From positions 30,423 through 94,422 of the forward strand of contig DASZOL010000116.1 in NCBI GenBank assembly GCA_035550795.1: DNA of 64,000 nucleotides, read 5' to 3'. The stretch is from DASRDR01 sp035550795. GTDB lineage: Bacteria; Methylomirabilota; Methylomirabilia; Rokubacteriales; DASRDR01. Under the pieces are notes generated by a model. It was not told the origin of the DNA, made no database searches, and saw only the letters and a list, made by a program, of their open reading frames with translations. Both the position numbers and the translations under genes were made by a program. Of the stretch, positions 46,772-55,126 are shown in pieces. Position 1 is the first letter of the stretch. Each line of letters opens with the position of its first letter.

Positions 46772-49468
46772 GTGCGTGCTACCAACCTGATCGAGCTCGC
46801 CGACGGTCTCGTGACACGCGCCGAGCGGCCCGCCTTGGTCACCTTCGCCGCCCGGGAGCGCCCGCAGTGGAGCTATCGACACCTAGCGGGGACCGTCCGC
46901 GAGCTGGCCAAGGGACTGATCGCCGCCGGCCTGGAGCCGGGCGACCGCGTAGCCCTGTTCGCGCCGGATGGGCCGGAGTGGATCGCCGCGGCGCTCGCGG
47001 TCATCCGGGCGGGCACCGTGGTGACTCCCCTGGATGCGCAGTTCACCGACGATTCCCTCGCCCACACGCTGACCGACAGCGCGGCACGTCTGGTGTTCAC
47101 CACGGTCGACCGGGCGGCGCGCGCGGCTCGCCTGGCGCCGGCGGCGCGCATCGTCCTGCTGGACACACCGGAGGGAGGCGCCAGCTGGCGTGAGCTGCGC
47201 GGTCACGGGGGCTCCCTACCCGAGCGTCGGGATGCCGACCCGGCAGCCCTCTTCTACACCTCCGGCACGACCGGGCCGCCGAAGGGCGTCCCGCTGAGCC
47301 ACGGCAATCTCGCTTTCCAGGTCAACACGCTGACGGCGGTCCGGCTCGTCACGTCGGGCGACCGGGTCTGCCTGCCCCTCCCGCTTCACCACGTCTACCC
47401 CTTCGTCATGGGGCTGCTCACTCCCCTGGCGCTCGGGTTGCCGATCGTCTTGCCGCCCGCGCTCACCGGGCCCCAGATCGTCCGGGCTCTGAAGGAGGGC
47501 GAGGTCACCGTGCTGGTGGGCGTGCCGCGCCTGTACAGCGCGTTGCTGTCCGCCATGGAGCTCGAGCTGGCTCGACGCGGGCGATGGGTTGCGGCGGCCG
47601 TCGGCCGCGCGCTCGACATCTCCATCTGGGGGCGTCGACGGCTCGGCGTACGCTGGGGAGAACCCGTGTTCCGCGGGTTGCGCGCGCGGATCGGCCCCAG
47701 GCTCAGGCTTCTCACCTCGGGAGGCGCTGCTCTGGAGCCGACCGTCGCCTGGAAGCTCGAGGGGCTGGGCTGGGAGCTGGCCACCGGCTACGGCCTGACC
47801 GAGACCTCGCCGATGCTCACGCTCAACCTGCCCGGCAGTGGTCGCCCGGACAGCGCCGGGCGACCGATCCCTGGAGTCGCGCTCCGCTTCGCCCCGCCGG
47901 CCAGACAAGAGCGCGGCGAGGGCGAAATCCAGGTGCGGAGTGCCGGTGTGTTCGCCGGGTACCTGAACCTGCCCGACAAGACGCGGGAGGCCTTCACCGA
48001 CGACGGCTGGTTCCGGACGGGCGATCTCGGCTACCTCGACGCCGAGGGCTTCCTGCACATCACCGGTCGTGCGGACGAGATGCTGGTGACGCCGGGGGGC
48101 GAGAACCTGAACCCCGAAAGCATCGAGGCGGTATTCCTGCGGCACGCGTTCCTGCGCGACTTTGCCGTTCTCCAGCAAGACGGCCGGCTGGTGGGGCTGG
48201 CCCTGCCGGACGTCGCCACGATCGAGCGGGCCGGGCGTGCCGACGTGCTCCAGGCTGTGCGCGAGGCCGTCGCGGAGATCAACCCCACACTCCCCTCCTA
48301 CCAGCGCGTCGGCGAGGTGGCCGTCACGCGAGACCCCCTGCCCCGGAACCGACTGGGCAAGCTGCGGCGTCGAGGCCTTCCGAGCCTCTACACCGGCGCC
48401 CGGGCGTCAACCGGCGAGCAGAGCCAAGGCCCGATCGCACTGACGGACATGGTCGAGGCAGATCGGCTGCTCCTGGAGAACGAGCCCGCGAAGCTCATCT
48501 GGGAGTGGCTAGCTCAGCGCTACCGCGGGCGCCGGCTCACCATGGACGTGAGCCTCTCTCTGGACCTGGGAGTGGACTCGCTCGAGTGGCTCGGCTTGAC
48601 CCTCGAGATCGAGCGGCGGGCCGGGGTGCAGCTCGACGAGGTGGCGATCGCCCGCGTGGCCACGATCCGCGACCTCCTGCGAGCGGTCGCCGAGGCCCCC
48701 CGTAGTGGGGTCAGCTCCTCGGGCATGCCGTGGGATGAGCCCGAGCGCCTCCTGTCGCCGGCGCAGGCCCGCTGGCTCGCGCCCCTGGGACCGGGGTTGA
48801 CGCTGGTGTCGCGGAGCTTGATGGCCGTGAATGGCTGGCTCATGCGACTCCTGTTCAGGCTGCGGACGGTGGGACTGGACCACCTTCCCGACGGGCCCTG
48901 GGTGCTCACCCCCAACCACACGAGCTTCCTGGATCCCCTGGCCCTGTCCGCGGCGCTGGGGCGCCGCTGGCTCGAGCGGACCTACTGGGGCGGATGGACG
49001 GGGGTCGCATTCGCCAATCCCGTGATGCGAGGCGTGAGCCGCCTGTGGCGGGTCCTCCCAATCGACCAGGCACGAGGCGCCGGGTCCAGCCTGGCTCTGG
49101 CGGCAACGGTCCTGAAGCAGGGACAATGCCTGGTCTGGTTCCCCGAGGGGGAACGCTCGCGGAGCGGGCAGCTCCTGCCCTTCCGCCCCGGCATCGGGCT
49201 GCTGCTCGCTCGGTTCCCGCGGCCGGTCGTGCCGGTCTCCATTCGGGGGACGTTCCACGCGTTGCCTCGAGGCAAGCGGTGGGTCACGCCCCGGCCCGTC
49301 ACGGTGACGTTCGGCCTCCCCCTTGATCCCCAGCGTCTGGTCGCGCCCGGGGCGTCCCCGGAGGAGGCGGCGCGCCGGATCGTCCAGGGACTCGAGGCGG
49401 CGGTGGCCGATCTCGGACGCCGTACGGAGCGAGGGGACTCAAGCCCCTCGGAGAGTCAGCCGAGGTAG
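46772..49468 (+). CDS. AMP-forming acyl ligase / acyl carrier / acyltransferase fusion
   Basis: This 898-residue protein has three modules. Residues 1-540 are an adenylate-forming ligase: FYTSGTTGPPKGVPLSHGNL (161-180), YGLTETSP, GWFRTGDLG and the catalytic Lys530 in NRLGK. Residues 570-640 are an acyl carrier domain with phosphopantetheine Ser603 in LGVDSLEWL. Residues 690-890 are a PlsC-type acyltransferase with NHTSFLD (715-721) and FPEGERSRSG. It could activate, carry and transfer one fatty acyl group, as in acyl-ACP synthetase/2-acyl-GPE acyltransferase (Aas). The GTG start has no strong ribosome site. Confidence 0.88.
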   Translation: MRATNLIELADGLVTRAERPALVTFAARERPQWSYRHLAGTVRELAKGLIAAGLEPGDRVALFAPDGPEWIAAALAVIRAGTVVTPLDAQFTDDSLAHTLTDSAARLVFTTVDRAARAARLAPAARIVLLDTPEGGASWRELRGHGGSLPERRDADPAALFYTSGTTGPPKGVPLSHGNLAFQVNTLTAVRLVTSGDRVCLPLPLHHVYPFVMGLLTPLALGLPIVLPPALTGPQIVRALKEGEVTVLVGVPRLYSALLSAMELELARRGRWVAAAVGRALDISIWGRRRLGVRWGEPVFRGLRARIGPRLRLLTSGGAALEPTVAWKLEGLGWELATGYGLTETSPMLTLNLPGSGRPDSAGRPIPGVALRFAPPARQERGEGEIQVRSAGVFAGYLNLPDKTREAFTDDGWFRTGDLGYLDAEGFLHITGRADEMLVTPGGENLNPESIEAVFLRHAFLRDFAVLQQDGRLVGLALPDVATIERAGRADVLQAVREAVAEINPTLPSYQRVGEVAVTRDPLPRNRLGKLRRRGLPSLYTGARASTGEQSQGPIALTDMVEADRLLLENEPAKLIWEWLAQRYRGRRLTMDVSLSLDLGVDSLEWLGLTLEIERRAGVQLDEVAIARVATIRDLLRAVAEAPRSGVSSSGMPWDEPERLLSPAQARWLAPLGPGLTLVSRSLMAVNGWLMRLLFRLRTVGLDHLPDGPWVLTPNHTSFLDPLALSAALGRRWLERTYWGGWTGVAFANPVMRGVSRLWRVLPIDQARGAGSSLALAATVLKQGQCLVWFPEGERSRSGQLLPFRPGIGLLLARFPRPVVPVSIRGTFHALPRGKRWVTPRPVTVTFGLPLDPQRLVAPGASPEEAARRIVQGLEAAVADLGRRTERGDSSPSESQPR

Positions 49469-49896
49469 AGCTCGGCGGGATCCGACAGCTCACCGGCCGC
49501 CCGGAACGCGTCGAAGACGTCGTGCTCGGTCACGATGCCGACCAGCGTGCCGTGGTCGGTGACCGGCAGACTCCCGATGCGCCGCCGGAACATCAGGAGG
49601 CCCGCGCGAACGACCTCGGCGTCCGGGTCGATGGTCGCGACCTCCCAGGTCATGATGTCCCGAACTCGCGGGGCCTTCAGCCACCGCTCCTCCCACGCAA
49701 GGTGTCGAGCGAGCATCGGCAGGAACGCCGAGTGTCGGAGGTCGCGGTCGGTCAGGATGCCGAGGAGCCGCTCATGATCGTCGGTCACGAGCAGATGCCG
49801 CACCTGACGGCTGCGCATCAGCTCGGCTGCCACCCGCGCGGGAGCATCAGGCCGCACCGTCACCAGCGCACGCCGCATGATCTCACGCACCTTCAT
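49456..49896 (-). CDS. Two-CBS-domain protein
   Basis: This 146-residue protein has two CBS domains: KVREIMRRALVTVRPDAPA with LGILTDRDLRHSAFLP, and VRDIMTWEVATIDPDAEVV with VGIVTEHDVFDAF. It closely resembles the CBS protein at 57273 in having a RDLR-xxAF insertion and an interdomain stretch ending VRDxMTW, so the two are probably paralogues. ATG 49896 begins at the family N-terminus, 4 bases after the DUF3175 stop. Its end overlaps the convergent ligase gene by 13 bases. Confidence 0.86.
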   Translation of the reverse strand: MKVREIMRRALVTVRPDAPARVAAELMRSRQVRHLLVTDDHERLLGILTDRDLRHSAFLPMLARHLAWEERWLKAPRVRDIMTWEVATIDPDAEVVRAGLLMFRRRIGSLPVTDHGTLVGIVTEHDVFDAFRAAGELSDPAELYLG

Positions 49897-49900
49897 CGCG

Positions 49901-50212
49901 TCACTGCCTGGCCCCTCGCGCCGCAATCATCCCCCGCATGAGCCGCTTGGCCCTGTCCAGCTCGGCCCGGCGGGACCGCGAGAGCTGCCGCCCGGCCCGA
50001 TTGATGTAGAAGGATAGCATTCGCAGACCCGAGGTCGGTCCCTTGGGGCTGGCGCGGGGAGAGACGAGCACGCGCGCGATGGTGGCCGCATCGCGGGTGA
50101 ACAGGCCCGGTGGGGGCTTCGTGGAGACCGTGGTGACGGTCGTGACCCAGCACCGGGGTTTGCGGCGCTGGCGGATGTTGCGAGACCGCCTCCGTCGTCC
50201 TCGATCGCCCAT
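49901..50212 (-). CDS. DUF3175 family protein
   Basis: This 103-residue basic protein carries the DUF3175 pattern: Arg-rich start, WVTTVTT, KPPPGLFTRDAATIARVLVS, then SPKGPTSGLRMLSFYINRAG and a helix LDRAKRLM. It was first annotated in soil bacteria and has no known function. ATG 50212 has TGGAGAAG upstream. It forms a leftward operon with the CBS gene behind it. Confidence 0.78.
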   Translation of the reverse strand: MGDRGRRRRSRNIRQRRKPRCWVTTVTTVSTKPPPGLFTRDAATIARVLVSPRASPKGPTSGLRMLSFYINRAGRQLSRSRRAELDRAKRLMRGMIAARGARQ

Positions 50213-50624
50213 CGCTTCTCCAGAACCCCGCTCCTCCGGCCCTCGGGGGCGGAGAGGCGCCTTCAGCCGCACCCCCCATCCCGCCTCTCACCGTACACCG
50301 TGCGAACCTCATGCCTGGGTCGGGAAGCTCGATCGCGGTGTCACGTCCCCCCCAGAACGTCTCCAGGGATTGCCTCGTGCCGCCCGATCCGCGACCAGGG
50401 CCGGCTTCCGTCTGCCGCCCGACAGGGCAACAACTCCGCCGCGCACAGCAATCGTGCCCCGACCCCTCGGTGCATTCGCCCACCCTCTCCCAGGGGGATT
50501 CATGGCCCCAACTGGGGCGCCAGGGGGACATGCCGCCCCGCACGGCCTGGACGCCGGCACTCCGGCCTTGAGTTCTGGCCGCCCGCCATCCGGACGCGGC
50601 ACTGCGGTTGCAGAGATCCTGACC
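50213..50624. other. 412-base divergent region between DUF3175 and archease
   Basis: I find no gene. The rightward sigma-54 type promoter at 50597-50612 lies at its right end, and GGGACA at 50525-50530 is about 70 bases before its -24. A weaker leftward match AGGCATG-AGGT-TCGCA near 50302-50317 could serve DUF3175. Confidence 0.5.
50597..50612 (+). promoter_or_regulatory. Sigma-54 type -24/-12 promoter for archease-rtcB
   Basis: The site CGGCAC-TGCGG-TTGCA has exact spacing. Its predicted start, about 50623, is almost at the archease GTG (50625). The E. coli rtcBA operon is also sigma-54 dependent (RtcR), which strengthens the call. Confidence 0.72.
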
Positions 50625-51053
50625 GTGGGGCGATACAAGGTCTTGGAAGACATGGCCTTCGCCGACAGCGCCTTCGAGGTCGAGGGCCAGGATCTCAACG
50701 ACCTCTTCGAGACGGCCGCGCGCGCACTGGCCGAGCTCATGGTCGAGCCGGCGACCCTGGAGACCTCGATCGAGCGGCCGATCGGGCTCTCGGCAGACAA
50801 GGTGGATCTGCTGCTCTATGACTGGCTTTCGGAGCTCATCTACCGGAAGGACCGCGATCGGGAGGTGTTCCCGGAGGCGCGGGTCCGGGTGAGCGGGACG
50901 GGCCCGTTCCGGCTCGATGGAACCGTGCGCGGCGGCGTCATCGATCGGACGCGCACCGCCCTGCGGGCCGATCCCAAGGCGGTGACCTTCCACCAGTTCG
51001 TGGTGGCGCCTGTCGACGGCGGCTGGCGGGCCCGGATCGTGATCGACATCTGA
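50625..51053 (+). CDS. Archease, RtcB cofactor
   Basis: This 142-residue protein (family about 140) has the archease fold: YKVLEDMAFADSAFEVEGQDL followed by LNDLFETAARALAELMV and LLYDWLSELIYRKDRDREVF. Archease speeds guanylation and multiple turnover of the RNA ligase RtcB. The family His-Thr-Ala-Asp near the N-terminus reads MAFAD here, keeping the Asp. GTG 50625 gives the expected length but would be nearly leaderless if the predicted promoter is right; ATG 50652 would remove the first strand. It lies 45 bases before rtcB. Confidence 0.85.
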   Translation: MGRYKVLEDMAFADSAFEVEGQDLNDLFETAARALAELMVEPATLETSIERPIGLSADKVDLLLYDWLSELIYRKDRDREVFPEARVRVSGTGPFRLDGTVRGGVIDRTRTALRADPKAVTFHQFVVAPVDGGWRARIVIDI

Positions 51054-51098
51054 GCGGGGCTGTAGCCCCAGGAAGCGTGCCGTGGGGAGGGCCCGGCG

Positions 51099-52565
51099 AT
51101 GACAGTGGCAACGCCCACTCTGAGGACCAGACCGGTCGGGGATTGCATCTGGGAGATTCCGCCGAGCGAGAAGCCTGGGATGCGGGTCCCGGCGCGCATC
51201 TACGCCTCCGAGAAGCTTCTCGGACAGATGGACCGCGGCGTCTTCGACCAGGTGACGAACGTCGCCTGCCTGCCCGGCATCGTGCGGGCCGCCCTCTGCA
51301 TGCCCGACGGGCACTGGGGATACGGTTTCCCGATCGGGGGTGTGGCGGCCTTTCGTACCGACACCGGCGTCATCTCGCCGGGCGGCATCGGGTTCGACAT
51401 CAACTGCGGCATGCGGCTCATCCGGACGCGTCTCACCGAATCGGAGGTGCGACCCAAGCTGCGCGAGCTGGTCGACGCCCTGTTCCACGCCGTCCCGTCG
51501 GGTGTCGGCGCTCACGGGTTCGCGCAGCTCACGAATGCGGAGTTTCGGCGGGTCATGGTTGAGGGAGCCGGATGGTGCGTGCGTCACGGCTACGGTTGGC
51601 CGGAGGATCTTGAGCACACCGAGGGGCGTGGGTGTCTCTCGGGGGCGGATCCCGAACACGTCAGCGTCCGCGCCCTCGAGCGCGGGCTGAACCAGCTGGG
51701 AACCCTCGGCTCCGGCAACCACTACCTCGAGATCCAGGTCGTCCGGCCGGGAGGCGTTCACGATCCGCAGGTGGCCCGCGCCGTTGGTGTCGACGGACCC
51801 GGGCAGGTGTTTGTCATGCTCCACTGCGGCTCCCGTGGATTCGGGCACCAGATCGGGACGGACTACCTGCGCCGCTTCGACCAGGCGATGCCCCGATATG
51901 GCATCTCCGTCAACGACCGTGAGCTCGCCTGCGCGCCGTTCCGATCCCCCGAAGGGCAGGCCTACTTTGCCGCCATGACGGCAGCGGCGAACACGGCGTT
52001 CGCCAACCGTCAGGTGATCACGCACCGAGTCCGGGAGGTCATGGCGTCTGTCTTCGCCCGCGACGCCCGAGAGCTCGGGCTGTCCGTGGTCTATGACGTC
52101 TGCCACAACACGGCCAAGGTCGAGCGGCACGACGTGGACGGCGAAGCCCTGGAGGTGCTTGTGCACCGGAAGGGCGCGACGCGCGCCTTCGGCCCCGGCG
52201 CGCCGGATGTCCCGGACGCGTACCGGACGGTGGGCCAGCCGGTCATCATCGGCGGCTCCATGGAGACCGGGTCCGCCCTCCTGGTGGGAACCGCTCACGC
52301 GATGGCCGAGACCTTCGGCTCGACGGCCCACGGGGCCGGGCGCACGATGTCGCGCCACGAGGCGAAGCGTCGGGTCCACGGCGGGCGTCTCGTCCAGGAG
52401 ATGGAAGCGCGCGGCATCCTCGTGCGGGCGGCGTCGAAGTCGGGGGTGGCCGAGGAGGCCGGCTTCGCCTACAAGGATCTCGCCGCGGTCGTCGACGTCC
52501 TCCACCGGCTCGACATCTCCCGCAAGGTCGTCTCCCTCACACCGATCGGGAACATCAAGGGCTAG
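51099..52565 (+). CDS. rtcB: RNA-splicing ligase RtcB
   Basis: This 488-residue GTP- and Mn-dependent ligase joins 2',3'-cyclic phosphate or 3'-phosphate and 5'-OH RNA ends. Motifs are CMPDGHWGYGFPIGG, the metal region GIGFDINCGMRL (Cys103), GTLGSGNHYLEI, LHCGSRGFGH, VCHNTAK, and the guanylation His411 in HGAGRTMSR. Length is that of intein-free archaeal/bacterial RtcB. ATG 51099 has GGAGGG. Pairing with archease and the sigma-54 type promoter suggests use in RNA repair under stress. Confidence 0.95.
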   Translation: MTVATPTLRTRPVGDCIWEIPPSEKPGMRVPARIYASEKLLGQMDRGVFDQVTNVACLPGIVRAALCMPDGHWGYGFPIGGVAAFRTDTGVISPGGIGFDINCGMRLIRTRLTESEVRPKLRELVDALFHAVPSGVGAHGFAQLTNAEFRRVMVEGAGWCVRHGYGWPEDLEHTEGRGCLSGADPEHVSVRALERGLNQLGTLGSGNHYLEIQVVRPGGVHDPQVARAVGVDGPGQVFVMLHCGSRGFGHQIGTDYLRRFDQAMPRYGISVNDRELACAPFRSPEGQAYFAAMTAAANTAFANRQVITHRVREVMASVFARDARELGLSVVYDVCHNTAKVERHDVDGEALEVLVHRKGATRAFGPGAPDVPDAYRTVGQPVIIGGSMETGSALLVGTAHAMAETFGSTAHGAGRTMSRHEAKRRVHGGRLVQEMEARGILVRAASKSGVAEEAGFAYKDLAAVVDVLHRLDISRKVVSLTPIGNIKG

Positions 52566-52646
52566 AGGTCCGTTCGAGACCGCCGCTCACTCCCGCGGCC
52601 ACGGCCGCCCCCTGCGGGGATCCTGTCCCGCGTGTAGTGGCGCCGG

Positions 52647-52661
52647 CCCACCTCAGGTGGG
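52647..52661 (+). terminator. CCCACC-TCA-GGTGGG hairpin downstream of rtcB
   Basis: A perfect 6-bp stem with a 3-base loop lies 82 bases after the rtcB stop and upstream of the next sigma-54 type promoter. It is flanked by TGTCCC (52624) and GGGACA (52670), so it could instead belong to a regulator-binding region. Confidence 0.4.
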
Positions 52662-52736
52662 GACGTGATGGGACACCACACCCGCCTTTCCGACCCCTAC
52701 CGCCCGCGATGACAGCCTTTTCGACAGCGACATCCT

Positions 52737-52752
52737 CGGCACACCCATTGCA
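52737..52752 (+). promoter_or_regulatory. Sigma-54 type -24/-12 promoter for dksA-like-groEL
   Basis: The site CGGCAC-ACCCA-TTGCA has GG-N10-GC exact. Predicted start is near 52763, 13 bases before the GTG of the DksA-like gene. GGGACA occurs 63 bases upstream. Confidence 0.7.
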
Positions 52753-52775
52753 CACGAGGGCCTGCAGAGGCTCCT

Positions 52776-53138
52776 GTGTCAGAGATCGAGCGATCGCTGG
52801 ACCACGCTGCGCGACAGGAGCTCCATGCCCGCCTGCGCGCGGCCCGATCCCAGCTTCTGCGCACCGCGTCCATGACGGAGGAGGAGCTCGCGACACTCGA
52901 GGCCCGGGAGCCCGGCGCGGCGATCGAGGGGGCGGCCCGGGACGAAAGCATCGGCATTCTTGCGCGACTGGAGGACCGGGAGCGACACGAAATTGAGGAG
53001 ATCGACGCCGCGCTGGCCCGGCTGCGCGCCAGCACCTACGGCACATGCGAGAGTTGCGGGGGACGCATTCCCCTCCCGCGGCTCCAAGCGATGCCGACCA
53101 CCCGCTACTGCGTGACGTGCCAGGCCATCCGGGAATAA
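52776..53138 (+). CDS. DksA/TraR-type C4 zinc-finger protein
   Basis: This 120-residue protein has an N-terminal helical hairpin and a C-terminal C4 zinc finger with Cys91, Cys94, Cys112 and Cys115 (CESCGGRIPLPRLQAMPTTR in between). Proteins of this group bind the RNA polymerase secondary channel and tune transcription with ppGpp. The tip of the coiled coil lacks an obvious DksA Asp-x-x-Asp pair, so its activity may differ. GTG 52776 follows GAGG. The groEL-like gene starts 31 bases downstream. Confidence 0.82.
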   Translation: MSEIERSLDHAARQELHARLRAARSQLLRTASMTEEELATLEAREPGAAIEGAARDESIGILARLEDRERHEIEEIDAALARLRASTYGTCESCGGRIPLPRLQAMPTTRYCVTCQAIRE

Positions 53139-53169
53139 GGACACCGCGACCCCGAGGAGGGCACGATCG

Positions 53170-54783
53170 ATGCCGTACAAGCAGGTGCTGTTCCGGTCCG
53201 AAGCTCGCGAGAAGATTCTACGAGGCGCGTCGACGCTCGCCGATGCCGTACGCGTGACGCTCGGCCCCAAGTCCAAGTGTGTCCTCATCCAGCGCAGCTT
53301 TGGCCCCCCTCTCGTCTGCAACGACGGCGTCACCATCGCCAAGGAGATGGTCCTCAAGGACCCCTCCGAGAACCTCGGCGCTCAGATGATCCGGCAGGCG
53401 GCGGAGCGCACGGGCGATGCCGTCGGCGACGGCACCAGCACCTCCACCGTGCTCGCGCATGCCATCTTCGCCGACGGCGTCCGCAACGTCACTGCTGGCG
53501 CCAGTGCCATTGACATCAAGCGCGGCCTCGACCGGGGCGTGCGGGTCGCCGTCGCGGCCATTCGCGGCCTGTCGCGTCCCGTGAGGAGCCGGCTCGAGAA
53601 GGCCCAGGTCGCCACCATATCGGCTCACAACGACCCGTCGATCGGTGACCTCGTCGCCGACGCGATGGAGAAGGTCGGCGGCGAAGGCGTGATCTCCGTC
53701 GAGGAATCGAAGACCACCGAGACGCAGCTCGAAGTCGTCGAGGGACTCCAGTTCGACCGCGGTTACGTCTCTCCATACTTCGTGACTGATGCCGAGAAGA
53801 TGGAGGCCGTCCTGGAGGACGCCACCATCCTTCTGACCGACCGGAAGATCGGCGTCATGAAGGATCTGCTGCCCCTTCTGGAGCAGATGGCGCGGTCCGG
53901 CGGCTCGATCCTGGTCGTCGCCGAGGACGTTGAGGGCGAGGCGCTGGCCACGCTCGTCGTGAACAAGCTCCGGGGCACGCTTCGCTGTGTCGCCGTCAAG
54001 GCGCCGGGGTTCGGCGACCGCCGCAAGGACATGCTGGAGGATATCGCCATCCTCACCGGCGGCCGCGTGCTCTCGGAAGAGCTCGGCGTCCGCCTGGAGA
54101 ACGTCGATGCCGGCCACCTCGGCCGCGCGAAGCGCATCGTCGTCGACCGAGACAGCACCACGATCATCGGCGGCACCGGCGACAAGGCGGCGATCGAGGC
54201 GCGCAAGCAGCAGATTCGCCAGCTTGTCGAGAAGTCAACCAGCGACTATGACCGCGAGAAGCTCGAGGAACGGCTGGCCAAGCTGTCCGGTGGCGTGGCG
54301 GTCATCCGCGTCGGGGCGCCCTCGGAGGCCGAGATGAAGAGCCGCAAGGAGGCCCTGGAGGACGCGATCGCCGCGACCAAGGCAGCCGTGGCGGAGGGCA
54401 TCGTGGCCGGAGGCGGTCTCGCGCTCCTCCGCGCCATCGACGCGGTGAGCCAGGAAGAGACGAAGGCGGAAGGGGACGAGCGAACCGGGCTTCAGATCCT
54501 CCGCCGCGCGCTCGACGCGCCGACCCGTCAGATCGCGGAGAACTCCGGCGCCGACGGCGGCGTCGTCGTGAACCAGATGCGGACCGGCACTGGCCATGTC
54601 GGCTTCGACGCCGCCCGGCACAAGTACGTCGACCTGTTCGAGGCGGGGATCGTCGATCCGACCAAGGTGGTCCGGGTGGGTCTCGAAAACGCGGTCTCGG
54701 CGGCCAGCCTGCTCCTGCTGAGCGAGGCGACGCTGACGGAGGTGCCGGAGCCCAAAGCCGAGCGCGCCCCCGTGATGGAGTAG
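53170..54783 (+). CDS. groL: Divergent GroEL-type chaperonin without GroES partner
   Basis: This 537-residue type I chaperonin has recognisable equatorial, intermediate and apical regions. The ATP site reads GDGTSTSTVLA where GroEL has GDGTTTATVLA, and the late AVAEGIVAGGGLALLRA is canonical. The usual C-terminal GGM repeats are missing; it ends ERAPVME. The N-terminus (PYKQVLFRSEAREKIL) also differs from the standard AAKDVKFG start. No groES lies beside it, so it is probably a secondary, stress-specific copy. ATG 53170 has GGAGGG. Confidence 0.88.
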   Translation: MPYKQVLFRSEAREKILRGASTLADAVRVTLGPKSKCVLIQRSFGPPLVCNDGVTIAKEMVLKDPSENLGAQMIRQAAERTGDAVGDGTSTSTVLAHAIFADGVRNVTAGASAIDIKRGLDRGVRVAVAAIRGLSRPVRSRLEKAQVATISAHNDPSIGDLVADAMEKVGGEGVISVEESKTTETQLEVVEGLQFDRGYVSPYFVTDAEKMEAVLEDATILLTDRKIGVMKDLLPLLEQMARSGGSILVVAEDVEGEALATLVVNKLRGTLRCVAVKAPGFGDRRKDMLEDIAILTGGRVLSEELGVRLENVDAGHLGRAKRIVVDRDSTTIIGGTGDKAAIEARKQQIRQLVEKSTSDYDREKLEERLAKLSGGVAVIRVGAPSEAEMKSRKEALEDAIAATKAAVAEGIVAGGGLALLRAIDAVSQEETKAEGDERTGLQILRRALDAPTRQIAENSGADGGVVVNQMRTGTGHVGFDAARHKYVDLFEAGIVDPTKVVRVGLENAVSAASLLLLSEATLTEVPEPKAERAPVME

Positions 54784-54883
54784 GCGGCCGGTGCCAGCGG
54801 TCATCGGGCCGAGCCCGCAATCCGGCGCAGAGCAGGAGACGGCACCCCCGCCTGGTGGCGTCTCGATGAGAAAGGAGCGGGCG

Positions 54884-55087
54884 GTGGCAACTAACCGAGA
54901 TCCCCGGAAGCCTGTCCGGTCACCAAAGGCCGGTCGACCGGCGGAGCGGTCCGTCGCGCCGGTCAGAGTCCGTCGGCGCCGGAAGACCGCCCGCACTGCG
55001 GTGAGGAAGGATACGACGCTGTTCCAGTCCGCGGAGGGCCCGCGCATCCTCTGGGGGCGGACCAAGCCGAAGGTCAAGAAAGGCTAG
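54884..55087 (+). CDS. Small highly basic protein downstream of groEL
   Basis: This 67-residue protein is very rich in Arg and Lys (RKPVRSPKAGRPAERSVAP, VRRRRKTARTAVRK) and ends GRTKPKVKKG. Start GTG 54884 is chosen for an ideally spaced AAGGAG; an ATG at 54866 is in frame but overlaps that site. It has no recognisable domain. A nucleic-acid-binding or ribosome-associated role is only a guess from charge. Confidence 0.45.
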   Translation: MATNRDPRKPVRSPKAGRPAERSVAPVRVRRRRKTARTAVRKDTTLFQSAEGPRILWGRTKPKVKKG

Positions 55088-55126
55088 GTCCCCGCGTTGG
55101 TCGGCGCCCATTCGGCCATCACGCGA

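Noticed and set aside
50302..50317. Leftward AGGCATG-AGGT-TCGCA before DUF3175
   Set aside because: The GG/GC spacing is right but three consensus positions fail; kept only as a weak possibility.
49893..52505. Leftward open frame of about 870 codons across archease and rtcB
   Set aside because: Antisense to two clearly identified genes.
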